Positions 18,839-31,598 of a stretch of DNA of 64,000 nt are shown here, piece after piece. A program made the translations under genes and the position numbers. The stretch lies in the NCBI RefSeq assembly GCF_008831285.2, contig NC_045138.2, positions 33,598,769-33,662,768 on the forward strand, given 5' to 3'. The stretch comes from Nymphaea colorata (Eukaryota; Streptophyta; Magnoliopsida; Nymphaeales; Nymphaeaceae). The notes under the pieces are model-generated. The model did no database searches. It had not been told where the DNA came from and saw only the letters and a list, made by a program, of their open reading frames with translations. Numbering within the stretch: position 1 is the stretch's first letter; every line of letters begins with the position of its first letter.

Positions 18839-21800
18839 TCAAGCAGACCCCTTGAGTTTATTTGCAATGCCAGCAATATACTTGCCCTGGTGGAAAGCCT
18901 GTTCCAGTTCGAGCTCAGTTGGCTGTCTGGAACCATCACCAGCGTAGGTGCCTGCACCATACGGACTCCCGCCTTTGACATGCTCCATCTCAAACATTCC
19001 AGCTCCAAACGTGTACCCCATAGGTACATATATCATTCCATGATGAACCAGCTGAGTGATGGCTGTCAAGCTGCATAAAAAAACAGACAACTAAAGCTGG
19101 AGTAAACAAATATAATAAAGACACGGCAACTACAGTCTAAAATTCTTAACTAAAGTTAAGAATATAAGCATGCAAGCAAGCGAGTCATCCACCATATGCA
19201 AGGAGGTCAAAGAAAAAATTTCACACCCTCGAGCCTGATGGACACAGGACAAACATATGATACAGGCCAGGCTTCTGTAGATGAGGGATGGAAGATAAAC
19301 ATATAATACAGGTCAGGCTTCTGCAGATGAAGACCAGGGTGAGAAGGTCTTGCCAATTAGTATACGATGGCCTGATGTTTTCCGACATAGATAATCTTTT
19401 TCTAATCGCCACCAGGGATACAGAATTAATTGAAGTAATTCAGAGATGATGTTATATTTGATCCATCCTCCTGAAGTGCCCTTCCCTGGTAAGGATTCTT
19501 AATATTGCAAATGTACCATGACCTCGACGCAGAATGTATTGATGCTTCTAAGGTGCTACATAACCTCAACTATAAAGCAGACAATTTTCTGTATGTGGAC
19601 TTGTTTCCCATATGAAACATATGATGTGATGGTCGTGACCATACGAATAACATATACCTAGCGTGGTTAACGCTTGAGATGGCAAGGTCTTAATATACAA
19701 CTAAACAAACAAGTCAAAACCTAAATAATTGGTGCAAAATAATTCAACTGTTTGGTCCAAAGACAAAAGCTACTCACGCTGTGGTCTCTTGCCCACCACC
19801 CTGTGATCCTGTGCTGTAGAAAATGCCTGCAGGCTTGCCAGCAAGTTGCTGGGTTCTCCACAATCCACCGGTTGCATCAAGGAAAGCCTTAAATTGAGCT
19901 GCCATCATCCCAAACCTTGTTGGAAAGCCAAATATGAGACCATCGGCCTCTGCAAGCTCACTGGGGCTTATGATTGGTGCATCACCTTTCGGTGGCGCAC
20001 TCATCTTCGCAAGAACATCATCAGAAAGTGTCTCTGGAACCTGTAAATGAGATAAAGGTGAACTTATCGTGCATACTATTGTCACGAGAACTCTATATTT
20101 ATTTTTCCTTGACATCATTATTAGTTACTTACCTGCCACACCTTGGCTTCTACACCTTCCACAGATGAAGCACCCTTCTTGATTGCTTCAGCAAGTTTCT
20201 CAACATGACCATACATAGAGTAGTATCTGCATGTGATGAAATTAAGAGCCTCATAGTGCAGTCTTGTGAAAACCTTAAAAAATCTCGCAAGCAAAACTGA
20301 TTCAGCCAATAAAAAGTTTTAGACTGGGACACACAAATGTAACTTTGCATTAGCAACAGCAATTTCCATGGTCACCGACTAAAGAGGCTATCTCAAGTTA
20401 AAACTCGTGTAGTGATGGATTTACAAGTCTTGAATATAGGATAGGAGAATATATGCTACATGGCAAACAGATCCTGCAGAGCAGTACACATGTGAGAAGA
20501 ATACAGTTGCGTTACAATTAGTGATTAACCATAAAAAGAGCTAAACAGTTTCTCATAAGCTTATTTTCACACAATTGTAACAAATCAACAAATAAGATCA
20601 AGAAATGATGAATAGACTGCCGGAAATCAAGAAGCCTGAAGCAGAATTTGAGAAATGTCGAGGAAAACTTTTCTTTAATTGTAACCTATAGATTGTAGGA
20701 TCTTTTCATATGCAACATGTAAAGAATAACCATACATAAAGTCATAATTTGACCTTGAGGCTTGCTTAAAACTGTGTACAGCGAGGGGAATTGCACCCTG
20801 CTCTATCGAGCAGCATATCAAGGCAATGTTTTCACAGGTCTAGGAGATTTCTTTTGTAAACCTATTTGTCAAAAAATGAAAACATAATAAAAACGATCAG
20901 TTACTACTGAAAAATTAACTTGGATAGTTCATGCCGTTTCGGACTTCTAGGACAGAGTATCATGAGGTTCTTATACTAAAGAAAAGAGCAAAAAGGAATT
21001 ACAATTTCAATTCGCCTTGTGAGAGTGGCACTAGGATCTCCAAAATTAGTCTCGAAGAAGGAACCAAGACCTGAAAGTTACCGACCAAGGAACAAAGGAA
21101 AAAAAGGGACTCCGATATCAAGTACATGGCCAGTGATGAATATTTGCTATATTTTTAGACTGCTACGTGGAACCCAAGACCTAACTTTCGAGAATAACGG
21201 ATGCAGATGAAAATATCCTGACATGATTCCTCGTGGAAAAGTTGAAGTTGCACTGCCACGAATTGGCTACCAGTACTGAAACAACTATAACCATCTTCAA
21301 TCCCCAAACTAATCACGATACCTTTTTATTGCTAACAGGCAAAGCGAAAAGGACAACTGAGAAACAAACAAAGGTCCACCTGGAATTTCACCACCGTCTC
21401 CCCCAGCCTATATAGGACAGTTGGTGACAACCATAAAAAAGAAGGAAGGTGAAATATTGGTCACAACGAGAACCATGTCGCACAGTTGCTCGACCAATGA
21501 GCGCATGTAAGTGATATGACAAGCCACACTTTCCGAAAATTGGAAGCGCAACATGAAGAAAAAGGCAAGGTTTCTTCGCTTTGCATCAAACATCCACTTG
21601 CAGTAATGGTTCGAAAACTCCACGAAGTAATAGTCAAAAAAACAATCCGGCGGATGAAAAAAGGAGAAAAGGACGAATGACAATTATGTCCTAAATAAAA
21701 CATAAATTCGAACAGCCAATATCAGTAAATTGTGCTTTAATAAAATTTAAAAGCTTTATTGTAAAAGATAAATGCCCGTCAAAGGACCCGGAAGAAAGCA

Positions 21801-22573
21801 AGAGAACCCAAATATGGAAAGAAGGCCAAAATTCTCAACGACGGATACTCGGACACAAACTGTTAAAGTCCCTATGAACGTCGTAAGAAAAGAAACATTT
21901 TCGGCTTTAGCCATAACCTGGTCACATTGCCGAACATCCAGAGTGTGAACGCCACAGAGATGAGTAGCATTGGATGGGTCATCTAAACTACCAAATCTCA
22001 AATGATTAAAAGGAAAAAAGGAATAGAAAAACCCGAAAGAAAAGGCTAGTTTGGATCCAATTTAATAACTGAAATAGATCAGTAGAGCGCTGAAAAGGAA
22101 ATTGCAGAAAGAAACGAATGTAATTTTCCTTTTCTGTGGAAGAACGAAGGCTAAGTGCGAGAGAGAAGACGTGATCCGGAAAAAGAAAAATCTGATCTAG
22201 GTGTTCAAAACATGAGGAAAGGGGAAATGATCCCCAAGAATGCTTGCAGAACTGGATCAAAGTTCAAAATAGGAGAAACGCAACCAAGAAGAAAACGAAA
22301 CAGAGCAAATCCGTCACGGAAGGAAATTCCAGAAGCTCGTCGAAAAGCAAGAAGAAAAAAAAAAACTCAAAGACACCAGATCATGGGTCTCGATGGAAAA
22401 TGCGGTGAGGGAATGGTCACTCCTAACCCAAAAAAGCCCGGAAATCATAGTCGAAATTTCCCAGACAAAACGATCCGGGAGACCTGGAAAGCAAATAGTC
22501 TAACAAGGGGAAGAATAGTGGAGGAAACAGCCGCAAGAAGAAACGCTTACACAATGTAAACTTTGGTGGCCAT
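18839..22573 (-). CDS. FQR1-like: NAD(P)H:quinone oxidoreductase, flavodoxin-like (FQR1/WrbA family)
   Basis: FMN-dependent quinone reductase that carries out two-electron reduction of quinones, protecting against semiquinone radicals; in plants it is cytosolic or membrane-associated. Exons on the minus strand: 22551-22573, 20133-20226, 19778-20040, 18839-19070, all GT-AG and in phase, giving 203 aa, the usual family length. The 23-base first exon supplies MATKVYIV; it is identified by its ATG, donor and frame. Visible family motifs: [18 protein letters not shown] (FMN phosphate loop), [32 protein letters not shown], then [21 protein letters not shown] near the C-terminus. Intron 1 is 2324 bases, which fits a gene with a regulatory first intron but is not proof. 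Arabidopsis FQR1 is known as an early auxin-induced gene; no such control can be read here. Confidence 0.96.
19237..19331. repeat. Imperfect tandem duplication of about 48 bp in FQR1 intron 3
   Basis: Unit 19237-19286 and unit 19287-19331 share AAACATATRATACAGG and CAGGCTTCTGYAGATGA with several differences and a small indel. It lies wholly in intron 19071-19777. Confidence 0.8.
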
Positions 22574-22667
22574 TATCGAAGGACTCTTCGAGATTCTTCC
22601 TTCCACTTTGCTCCTCGGGTCTGCCAGAAATGGAATGAGATGAAATGGAAACGGGAGGGAAGACAGG

Positions 22668-22677
22668 GTATTTATGG
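22668..22677 (-). promoter_or_regulatory. TATA-like box of FQR1
   Basis: On the minus strand the sequence reads CCATAAATAC, about 95 bases before the FQR1 ATG, a normal distance for a plant TATA element with a short leader. Confidence 0.45.
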
Positions 22678-24825
22678 ACCTCCTGCCTGCCCCGCTGACC
22701 CACCCTCTTAATATCATTATCAATCAATTCTAATTAATTAAATGAATAACTTATTTCTTTCGAATGCTTCCGGGGGTTGATATCTGCTGCTTCTCTCAGC
22801 TTTCCTTATAAAATTAAAAAAAGTAATTCAATTATCTTTATACCCCTGAACTTAAAAGGTTTTACCTTCAGCTGTCCCCTTTAATTTCTAAAGCGGAAAA
22901 CGGATTGATTAATTAAGAGAGAGGTATTTTGGTCTTTTTGTAGTGTTATTATTATTTTTTTCACTTTTATTGGTGTAGTTATTTTTACTAACAAACCCCA
23001 TTACACTCTCAATTGCATTGAATGTATTGAATGAAAAAAAAAAAATTATAAAATGATCATGTGACTCTTTCGTTATGTTCATATGCGACCTCCTTATTCC
23101 TAATCTCAATTATTTATATGAATCATTAGTCTTAAGCAAGAATATTTTAGTGACGCCACGGCAACCTTCTGGCACACACCTGCCTTCTCATTTCGGCTTC
23201 CATGAGCCGTTCATCTTGACCGAGGCCCCGAACGTTCGGGCGCGTCGGGGCACGCGAGCCGTTGGATGGAGCGACTCCACCGGTCGCCGGAGCCTGATCG
23301 AAGCGTGACGCAGAGGTGACGGGGGCATTTTTGGTACTGGAAGACAATGGAGGCCCGATATCGTCATTTTGGAGGAGAAATCAGAAACTAGTTCACGATT
23401 TTCCGGGGATATTTTATTCTTTCTTTTCTTTTCCCAGGAAAACTGCCGTGCAGATTAGATTGTTAGTCAACTGATGGACCTTCCGGGGTAGTTGGTGGCA
23501 CTGACCGGCTGCCATTGGATCGGGTCGGAGCTCACTTATCCGCATGGCATTATAAATTAGATCCATTTAAGGATCCGCTTACAGACAGCGCAGGGTTGTC
23601 TCCCGTCCCGTTCGAGCTCCTCCTTCCCAAATATTTGCTCCGAAGAAATTAAAAATTATAACAAAAAAGAAATCAAATTTCATGAATGTGGTGCATTTTT
23701 TTGCCACGAAGTTGGCTGGTTTTCTGGTTTAGTAATCAGAAGGTAAGAAGAGGCACGCATGAAGAATCCACTCATGCCAATTATGATGGTTGCATGTGAC
23801 CGTATAATGAATTTTCCCCACCCCCTCATGAGAATCGGAATAATTGTTAATACATATGTGGTCACTCTTCTCTTATTTAATCATATCTTATCCATTAATA
23901 AGGCACTTTTTCTTTTATATATATATGTGTGTGTATTTTTTCAGATTTGATCGTGCACGTTGTTTATACGAATGAGTTGGAACTTGGAACTCTTATTTGA
24001 TGGGCATTCAACCAGAAGGGATGTGAATTTGAGATTAGTGTTTTTTTTTTTTTTTTTTGGTATATGTCAAACTTGTATTAAGAATGTTTACTTAGGGGAA
24101 CCTAATAATTTCTCTCAAGACCATATTCTTATGCCACCAACATTCTAAGATGCTTGTATGAATAATGGTGCTGCTACATCACATCTCATTGTCAGTATGT
24201 CCAACCTAAGCTTTGATTGTTGTTCTTTTATTATTGTTAATGAAACTGTGAAACTAACCTTTTATGAATAATGTGCCTTTAGAAAAACATAATGTTCTTG
24301 TTACTTACTCTGCATTACAAATTGGATTTACAAAATCAACGCTCTAAGTTGAACAAACTTACAACGTTGCTTCAAGACAGGTAGAGATGGACCTGGAACT
24401 TGGGACCGAAATACATACATCCGAAATGAGATCCAGATCCAAATTTGAATGGGCCCCACTAAAAAAGTGGGACCCACACCACGGTCGTCCTGTCCTCACC
24501 TCATCATCCACTATCGCCGGAACAGGACCGACAAAAAAGATTGATTCTAGAAGAAGTGCTCCTTTAAAGTTTTTTTTTTTTTTTTTATCCTTTTCACCGT
24601 ACCCTTATTGTTGTTAATTTACATGCTTTCTGCTCTCTGTTTTTTTTTAATTTAAAAAAAAAACAAGAAAAAAAATTGTTTCATTTGTATTGTATTTCAT
24701 TGTTAGTTTTATTATAATGACTTTTTTAATTAATAAATTTTAACCATCGAATAGCATACCACAGAATCCAAATCTCGTTTCCCACTCTTTTGTTCACACA
24801 AGTGGTGACATAAGATATCCAACAA

Positions 24826-24895
24826 GATCAAGGCAAAGCCAAGGGGGGCGGTTGGGGCCCTGGCACCCCTTAAAAAAAATAAAAAATTTACATAT
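24826..24895. repeat. Possible transposon end relic
   Basis: The phrase AAGCCAAGGGGGGCGGTTGG followed by GGGCCCTGGCACCCC and then A/T-rich DNA resembles the ends of dispersed plant elements that carry a GCCAGGGGGG...GGCCCTGGCCCCC signature. No partner end or target duplication was found. Confidence 0.25.
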
Positions 24896-25106
24896 ATAAA
24901 AATAATATTTTATTTTTATCCAAATTTTAAAAACAAGTAGAGTATTTCATATACATACTTCCCCGGCTTCATCGCAGGTGATGACCCATCAACAGGAACC
25001 GGCACACTCTATTAAACATAAATTTTATCTCATGAATCAACCATGGTGAAGTTTTCTCTCTAGTACTGTATTGTGCGTCTCTTTTAACCAAATTTACTTT
25101 AAACAC

Positions 25107-25129
25107 AAAAAAAAAAAAAAAAAAAAAAA
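25107..25129. repeat. Poly(A) run of 23
   Basis: An uninterrupted A tract. It could be the tail of an old retroposed copy, but no body with target duplications is visible. Confidence 0.8.
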
Positions 25130-28100
25130 GTCCCGGACATTTTAGTTCCACGCACAGGTAAGGTGAACCCCGGGGAATTTTTGTCTTTCGACTTCTTTTC
25201 ATTGAAGTGGGCATTCAAGGAAGTGGATCCCCTTGCTTTCTCAAGACCATTAGTCCAGGTTTGCGGCGAGCTTCGTACAAAAAATAATAAAAAAGAAACG
25301 GTGGAAAATGAATAATTTATATCTTCGACACACAGCGCATCATCCATCTATATTAAAAATGTTAATAAACCGAAAGAAGCAAGCTCTGTAGCTAATCAGA
25401 CTTTTTGTATCACATGAAAACGAAGAAATCAAGAAGGTGACAAATAAGAAGATGATGCATGTTCCCTCCATGATGCAATGTGCCCTTTTGTTTCGGGGTT
25501 GAATGGAAAGGGAATATTCATTGGAATGAACAGTTCATGACGTGTGGTCGCTAGGATGATTTTGCAAACGACGACAAGGAAATGGACCAGCGACACTGTT
25601 TGAACAATTCACAAATTCACCAAACATTGCCTGTAAGAGAGCACCATGTTTAAACTACTTCCCTGTGTCCCTTCTATTTCTGCGTAAAACTCAGAGACAT
25701 GGGTTCCAATGGCACCTTCAATTCATGCTCCCTACTTTGTTTGTGATTTTTGGTGGAACAGTCGAGGCTGGTGGCATAATGAACAGCAGGTCCTTTAATA
25801 TCGACTACTTTCCCAAAATTTTATGATTTATTAAAATCTGTTCGACTTTTTAAGTCTTTTTATATATAGATGCGTGTGTGGCGTGAAGCAGAACATAAAA
25901 TAAAAGAAATGGCCAACTGGTTACCTGTGGCTTCAGTTTCACATTAGGAACTCAAAACAATCCGGCTAGTTTGGTGACAAAAATCGCATGTTGCCCACTG
26001 AAAGTAGTGAGGTGCATGGACATCGTGTTCCAATGGACGGCCGGCTTTGAAGAATACTCGGCGGTCTGGCAAAACCTTGATACAAGGTTTATAGTTTCCG
26101 ATCTGCACCTGAATCCTTCTTCCAAATGGATACGGCAGATCGAGTCATCATTGCCGACCTTAGTAGCGGAGACCACATTCTCTACTGTTCCAGGAGTTTT
26201 TTTCTGTAGTATTTAGCACTTGGTTGTTCTTCTGCAAGAAAATTCTTTCAAATAAACACGATCAATCGCTTGAACTAACAGGAGAAGAAGAAATTAAAGA
26301 GATTGAACCAATCAAAATAAGTACAAGGCTCAATTCGATGTGGTGGCTGTTCTTTGGTCTTCAGTAACAGCAAAAGAAAAGAAAAAGCATGAAGTTTATG
26401 GTTGAGCTGAGGAGTGAGGGTTCCCCAAAGGTGCTGTTTATTGGACCCACATGGCATGTTTCCAGTGTTGGAATGAACACTTTATCTAGAGACCTTCTGT
26501 CTCAACCGTATACTCCACAAATCAAACAATTGTTGGATGAAGAATCGAACACATTCTCCGACTTTGTCATGGAGACTAGTCTGTGCCTTGTCTAGCTATG
26601 AGGCAGAGGAATAGGAAATGAACATGGTATGGTCGGAAGACAACGGCAGCGAAGTTATTTCATAATTCCAAAATAGTTTCTGTCATTTATTTAATAGTAG
26701 TAAGTAAACCATTGTTCTGTAGATTACGATTGCATATATTTTAGAAAAAGAATGATGATCATACGTCCGGAGTCGAATTAACTATCTTCTATTCCGGCCG
26801 ATAAACTTTTCAGATGCGGATCTGCAGTAGACAACATAACAGATTGAAATTTTGTTTTACGCTATATTATATTTTAAAAAATGAGGCTATTAAGTGATTT
26901 ACTCTTCGAATGTTTTTCCGTAATGAAAAAAAAAAAAAGGAAGCTACAAGTTCCTGATTAATGGGCGCTCAGCAGCCTAAATGCTGAAACCTAAACCAGG
27001 GAAAAAAAAAATAAAAGAAAAGGAACACTTCCTTTTTTTCTTGTTTCAAACACTGCCTGGTGAATTTTGTCCTGACAATCTCAAGAAAAAGGCGAAACTT
27101 GGTTCCTCTCAAATCGGTGAGGAGTTTCATCGACTAACAAAATATATTAATAACAGGGCGACTTTTTCTCCTTGGAGCATTAATTTGCAAACATGCAACA
27201 TTTTCAACATGGCGCATTCGGCAACTCGGTTCAACCACAGAAAGCAGTGAGAAACTGGAAAAAAAGGAAAGGAAAAAGAAAGAGGCCTCTCAGCTCGATT
27301 GCACAAACAAAAGAAACACATTAACACCAAGAATCTGAACAATCTAGCGGCCAATGCTCAATGTCACAGCGGAGATGCTGTCGCTGCTGTCCTTTGGCAT
27401 TTCATGAAACCTGGTTTTGTCCTCATCTTGAACAATAATGACGGAACCTCTCTCTCTTCCTGCTTACTGCATGTTTGGCTAACTTCTTGTCGGGGCTCCA
27501 TTTTTGGAAGTAATTGTATGTGGCTACATGAAAAGAACCACTGTCTTTTCAAACACGCATTCGTCTAAACACCACATAATTCTCTCCCTCTCTTGTTTGC
27601 TTATGTGAATGAGATGTTCATTTTTTGCAGCAAGTATCGTCGAAGAGTTTCATCACCTTCGGGAACCGTATGGCCTGTATCTAGACAAAAAAGTTTCCGT
27701 GACGAATGCTCGTTTGCATAATATTTCCATGGAACATTCATCTTTTCTGCCTTCAATATAGACACGCATCAAACACTTTCGATCACAATTATACTCTACC
27801 GAACCATTCAAGCGGAAATCACGAGTGACAAACACATACGGCGCACAGTGAACATTATAACTGCAAAGATACGAAACAGAGACTACGCTTGACAACAGTT
27901 TATGCATATATCAGGAATCCACCATACACCCAACTATATCACAAGCTTTTGCAGTATGGTACGATTATAAAACAAAAAGACAAACCCTTATCTCCAGTTG
28001 TATAGATTTAGAAAATGGGGACAAGGCACCGATCTTCTCCAAATCGAACGGTGTCTAAATTGTCTGAAAAGAGAACAGTATGCCACATTGGTAGCGGATA

Positions 28101-29276
28101 CCACTGCTGACACAGACGGGCAATTGTTTAAACCATTGGGCTCACTTTGCTCCTTACTGCTGCCCCAAGTTTTATTTTCCATTCCATTGTTCACTTCCTG
28201 ACTCAGCAGCATTAAAACGCACGTTGTTTGCCTGGTCATCCGTTCCCAAATTAGCTTCTCTTTTATAGATTCCCAATTGAATAAGCAATAAAGCTGTTTT
28301 TCCTGTAATGGAAAGGGTTCAACAAATTCTTCCAGTTGAAAAGGTGATTGCTCAACCGCTGTTTCAATACTCTTTCTGGCCAATACTGCACACTTTCCTA
28401 TCTCAAAAATAGAGCGCCACACTATATTTTGAGGGCCCTTTCATTAATCAGCTCAAGTTTATAAGATCATCGAAATAGTGACCAGTTTTTTTTAAAACAG
28501 CAAAATGGTGAAAAACTTATTCTCAATGTAGTGGTGCAGTGGATGATTCCCCTCTACACTATATCAGCCCACTCGAGAGACAGGTACTTGAAAAGTGTGA
28601 GCATCTCCTGGTGCCCAACAATCAGAGGACATGGTGAATACGAATGAAACCTCTTTAGAAAATAAAACGGTTATGACGACGAATGAAAATTTACACATTT
28701 AAAGAAGAAGATGATTCAAGTGCCCACACCCACAGGAATGGGAACATGCACTGTTTGTGAACAACAAATTTTACATGCGAAACAGGCCTTTGCTTTTCTT
28801 TGAAAATAAAAACCTATGCAGGCTCCATCAGTTTCATGAAGCACGACGAAGGCTACCATTTACTGATGACCAAGGGCTGTTCAAATCGAAGCATCTGAGC
28901 ATGAGGAGATCAGGAACATACTAAAAGAAACGCGCTGCAGATTCTTGCAAGTGAAACACATCAAATAATTTCTGCATCGACCCCAACGGCAGAACACAAT
29001 TACAAGCTTGTAACAAATTCCAACTTGATTTATAATTTCCTTGCAGAGAAAACACAGAATATTCTGTTATTGACATGAAAAGAGAAAGTAACTGCAGCAT
29101 TGTCTTAAGAAACAGCAGGAAACTCTTGTGATTTTGGAAAAATATAGCACTTCCATGCATCTATCAAGTCTAATGTGTCCCTTCGTTTGTAGGAGAGAAA
29201 ATCATGAATTTTGAAAAATAAAAGACCTTTTCAAAGAGCAATGATACTTGGAGAACTTTATTTTTACAAACAATAC

Positions 29277-29715
29277 CTGGACAAATCTTCTTTGATATTG
29301 CCCACAGGAGACAAAGTAGTCTGAATCCACTGCATAACGAATAGGAAATATGCTGAAAGCCTAAACTTCTCGAACGTAGAGAGCCATAAGCCTCGGGATG
29401 TTTCCATTGCATCCCTTTTGAGGACAACATAATTCACAGTATTAGAAGAAGGTGAATTTGAGATACACAATGAAGCTACACTCTCAGAAAAAACATGTTA
29501 ATTCTATAACATTATACAAAAATAAATAAATAAATAAATAAATAAATAAAACAAAGATTAACCATCTCACACGAGTCATCAGTTATTGGTGGATGCTCAA
29601 ACATTTTTCCCATCAATACTTTACGCTTCCTGCCAGTACATTGTGCACGAAGTTCAGCACAGCACAAACTATTTCCTGACTCGCACCTGACCCACCGGTT
29701 GTCGCTCAGATATTA
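29277..29715 (-). pseudogene. Possible exon remnants of an unidentified gene
   Basis: On the minus strand, 29277-29475 is open between a plausible acceptor (GTGTAG) and donor (CCAG/GTATTG). It reads ...SNTVNYVVLKRDAMETSRG... then LWLSTFEKFRLSAYFLF and ...VGNIKEDLSR. Upstream, about 29566-29715 is open after a TCTGAG acceptor in two frames, one containing GRKRKVLMGKMFEHPPITDD. I recognise no family and found no start codon or matching further exons. It may be a gene relic, a transposon piece, or chance. Confidence 0.2.
29518..29551. repeat. (AAAT)n microsatellite
   Basis: About eight AAAT units. Confidence 0.9.
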
Positions 29716-30239
29716 AATCGATAACAAGAATTCATCATGTCAAAAATTAGGAAAACAAACGGTAACAATAACAATAACACTTCAACTTTATATTGCAACT
29801 AGCAGTCATAATTACAATGTAGATATATATTAAAACATAAAAGGAAACCCATGATCCTTCCCATACTCATCAATTGGCCTTTTACTCAGTTGCGCTCACA
29901 TTGAATATATACATAAAGTTGAGCAGACAAAATTTGGTCATCCCCGACTACATACATTGGAACAAGAAAATGAAAATAGCTTGAATTCTATTCTAAGAAG
30001 GAACTCGAGACCGCATTTTACATAGCAAAATGGACCGTGTTAAGTACATTTCTTTGCACAGCAGGGCAGGGGAAAACAATAAACAGAATTTCTGCTATTC
30101 CAACAAACAGGGGCAAGGAAAATCTCCATTGTACAGCAAGCATGAACCTCCTCACCTCAGGAACAAGCTTTGCAGGTACCACCAAACAAAACTACCAGTT
30201 AGAGCCCACTCCCCAGCAAAAAAACGGCAATAATAACCG

Positions 30240-31415
30240 TCACGAGCCATCCCTGCACCTTTCCAATGCTTGAATTAGGATAGAGGCGTTCCTCTTCACC
30301 TTCCCGTTCTCATCCCCAATGAACTCCAAGCAGGATTCATAGACTCCCTCCCTTTTTGCTGCCGCGGCGAAGCTCTCACTGTGCGAGCATATGGAACTTA
30401 GTGCAGCTAAAGCGTGTTCCCGCCGGCTCTGCGGCCGCCCGTCCTTCAGGATCCTGGATAGCACCTGAACGCCACCTCTGCAATTCCGGATTGCCTCCCG
30501 TCCCTCGGCACACCTCGAAAGCAGGCTGAGCACCTCCACCGGGCGCTCCATCGACTCCTCGGCCGCGGCCAGGGCCAGCAGAATGGGCACGGCACCGGCA
30601 TCCACCGCTCTCCGCTTGTTATCAGGGAACGAGCACAGAGTCGACAGCGCTGTGGCTGCCTCCCTCTTTCCTTTCAAATTCCCGTCCCTCAGCAGCTCCA
30701 CTAGCGACTCGACGGCCCCTGGGTACCGGCCAATGGTCCCCTTGTTGACCTCCACGATGGCGAGGCTGGTGATGATGGTGGCCGAGAGCGCACGGGCGGC
30801 CGGGAAGCCCGAGGAGAGAGCAGCCACGACGGGGCCGAGGGCGCCTTCGGCCACGAGTCCCACCTTGTTGTCGTCATCGAGGGAGAGGTTGAAGAGGACG
30901 GAGAGGGCAGAATCCTGGAGCTGGGGGTCGGAGGCACATAGTAGAATGGCGGAGGCGCCGCCGGAGTCCGTAAGAATCTGCCGGAAGTTGACGTCGTATT
31001 TGGAGGGCCGGCGGAGGAGGGAGAGGGCGTCGAGCTTAGAAGAGGTGGGGGACTCCGGCGAGGCGAGGGTAGAAACTAACTGTTTGACCTTTTGCCTCTG
31101 AGAGGACGGGTAAGATTGGAGGGTACCGGCCGCCGTGGTGGCAGAGGCGGAGATGGTGGCGGGGAGTGTGGGCGAGAGGGATATGTGATGGGCCTGGGCG
31201 AAGTGAGAGATGAGGGAGCGAAGAGCGTAGTTGGGGATGAGAGAGGGTCGTGGAGGGAGAGGTGTCTGGGTGATGGGGCAGGTCCGGTGGCCTGTGTCGA
31301 GCCACCGCTGGATGGAGGAGCGGTCGAAGGTGTAGCCGGAGCAGAGGATGACGGGGTCGGACATGATCTCATGTGATATTGGGCAACAAAAATCCTCCGG
31401 AAGTTGGGTCTCCAT
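30240..31415 (-). CDS. U-box E3 ubiquitin ligase with ARM repeats, PUB8/PUB9-like
   Basis: Predicted E3 ligase that transfers ubiquitin from an E2 to substrates bound by its ARM repeats; cytosol or nucleus. It is a single exon of 391 aa from ATG at 31413-31415 in a good start context (AAGATGG). The U-box spans residues about 5-78: FCCPISHEIMSDPVILCSG, then TFDRSSIQRWLDTGHRTCPI, and PNYALRSLI, with the family's Ile, Pro and Trp positions present. A linker follows, and from about residue 120 to the end there are leucine/alanine-rich ARM-type helices (for example SALSVLFNLSLDDDNKVGLV, GAVPILLALAAAEE and REHALAALSSICSH). There is no UND domain ahead of the U-box, so it is closer to PUB8/PUB9 than to ARC1/PUB17. 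It is strongly GC-rich compared with its flanks. The 5' leader is GA-rich. Confidence 0.96.
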   Translation of the reverse strand: METQLPEDFCCPISHEIMSDPVILCSGYTFDRSSIQRWLDTGHRTCPITQTPLPPRPSLIPNYALRSLISHFAQAHHISLSPTLPATISASATTAAGTLQSYPSSQRQKVKQLVSTLASPESPTSSKLDALSLLRRPSKYDVNFRQILTDSGGASAILLCASDPQLQDSALSVLFNLSLDDDNKVGLVAEGALGPVVAALSSGFPAARALSATIITSLAIVEVNKGTIGRYPGAVESLVELLRDGNLKGKREAATALSTLCSFPDNKRRAVDAGAVPILLALAAAEESMERPVEVLSLLSRCAEGREAIRNCRGGVQVLSRILKDGRPQSRREHALAALSSICSHSESFAAAAKREGVYESCLEFIGDENGKVKRNASILIQALERCRDGS

Positions 31416-31567
31416 CTTGGCCTTCCTCCTTCACCTTCCACCTTCTTTTCCCTTTTCTCCACTTATCTGGTTCTTCTTCTCCTTTGCTCTTTGTTCGTGG
31501 AGCCCAGAGAGAGAGAGTAAGATTACTCAGACTTTAAAGCTCCTTCCTCCTTCGCCTGCGCGCCTGC

Positions 31568-31571
<4 letters not shown>

Positions 31572-31598
<27 letters not shown>
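31572..31598. repeat. (GA)n microsatellite in the U-box gene leader
   Basis: About 13 GA units, 157-183 bases before the U-box ATG. GA/CT tracts are common in plant leaders and core promoters. Confidence 0.9.

Larger units (their letters stand above)
22574..30239. other. Long spacer between FQR1 and the U-box gene
   Basis: No complete gene recognised. Contents: FQR1 promoter (22574 to about 22800), AT-rich DNA, a GC-rich TATA-bearing patch near 23460-23620, poly-T and poly-A runs (24040-24058, 25107-25129), a GC-rich transposon-like phrase at 24826-24870, many short frames without domains, possible decayed exons at 29277-29715, and the U-box gene 3' region. Confidence 0.4.
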
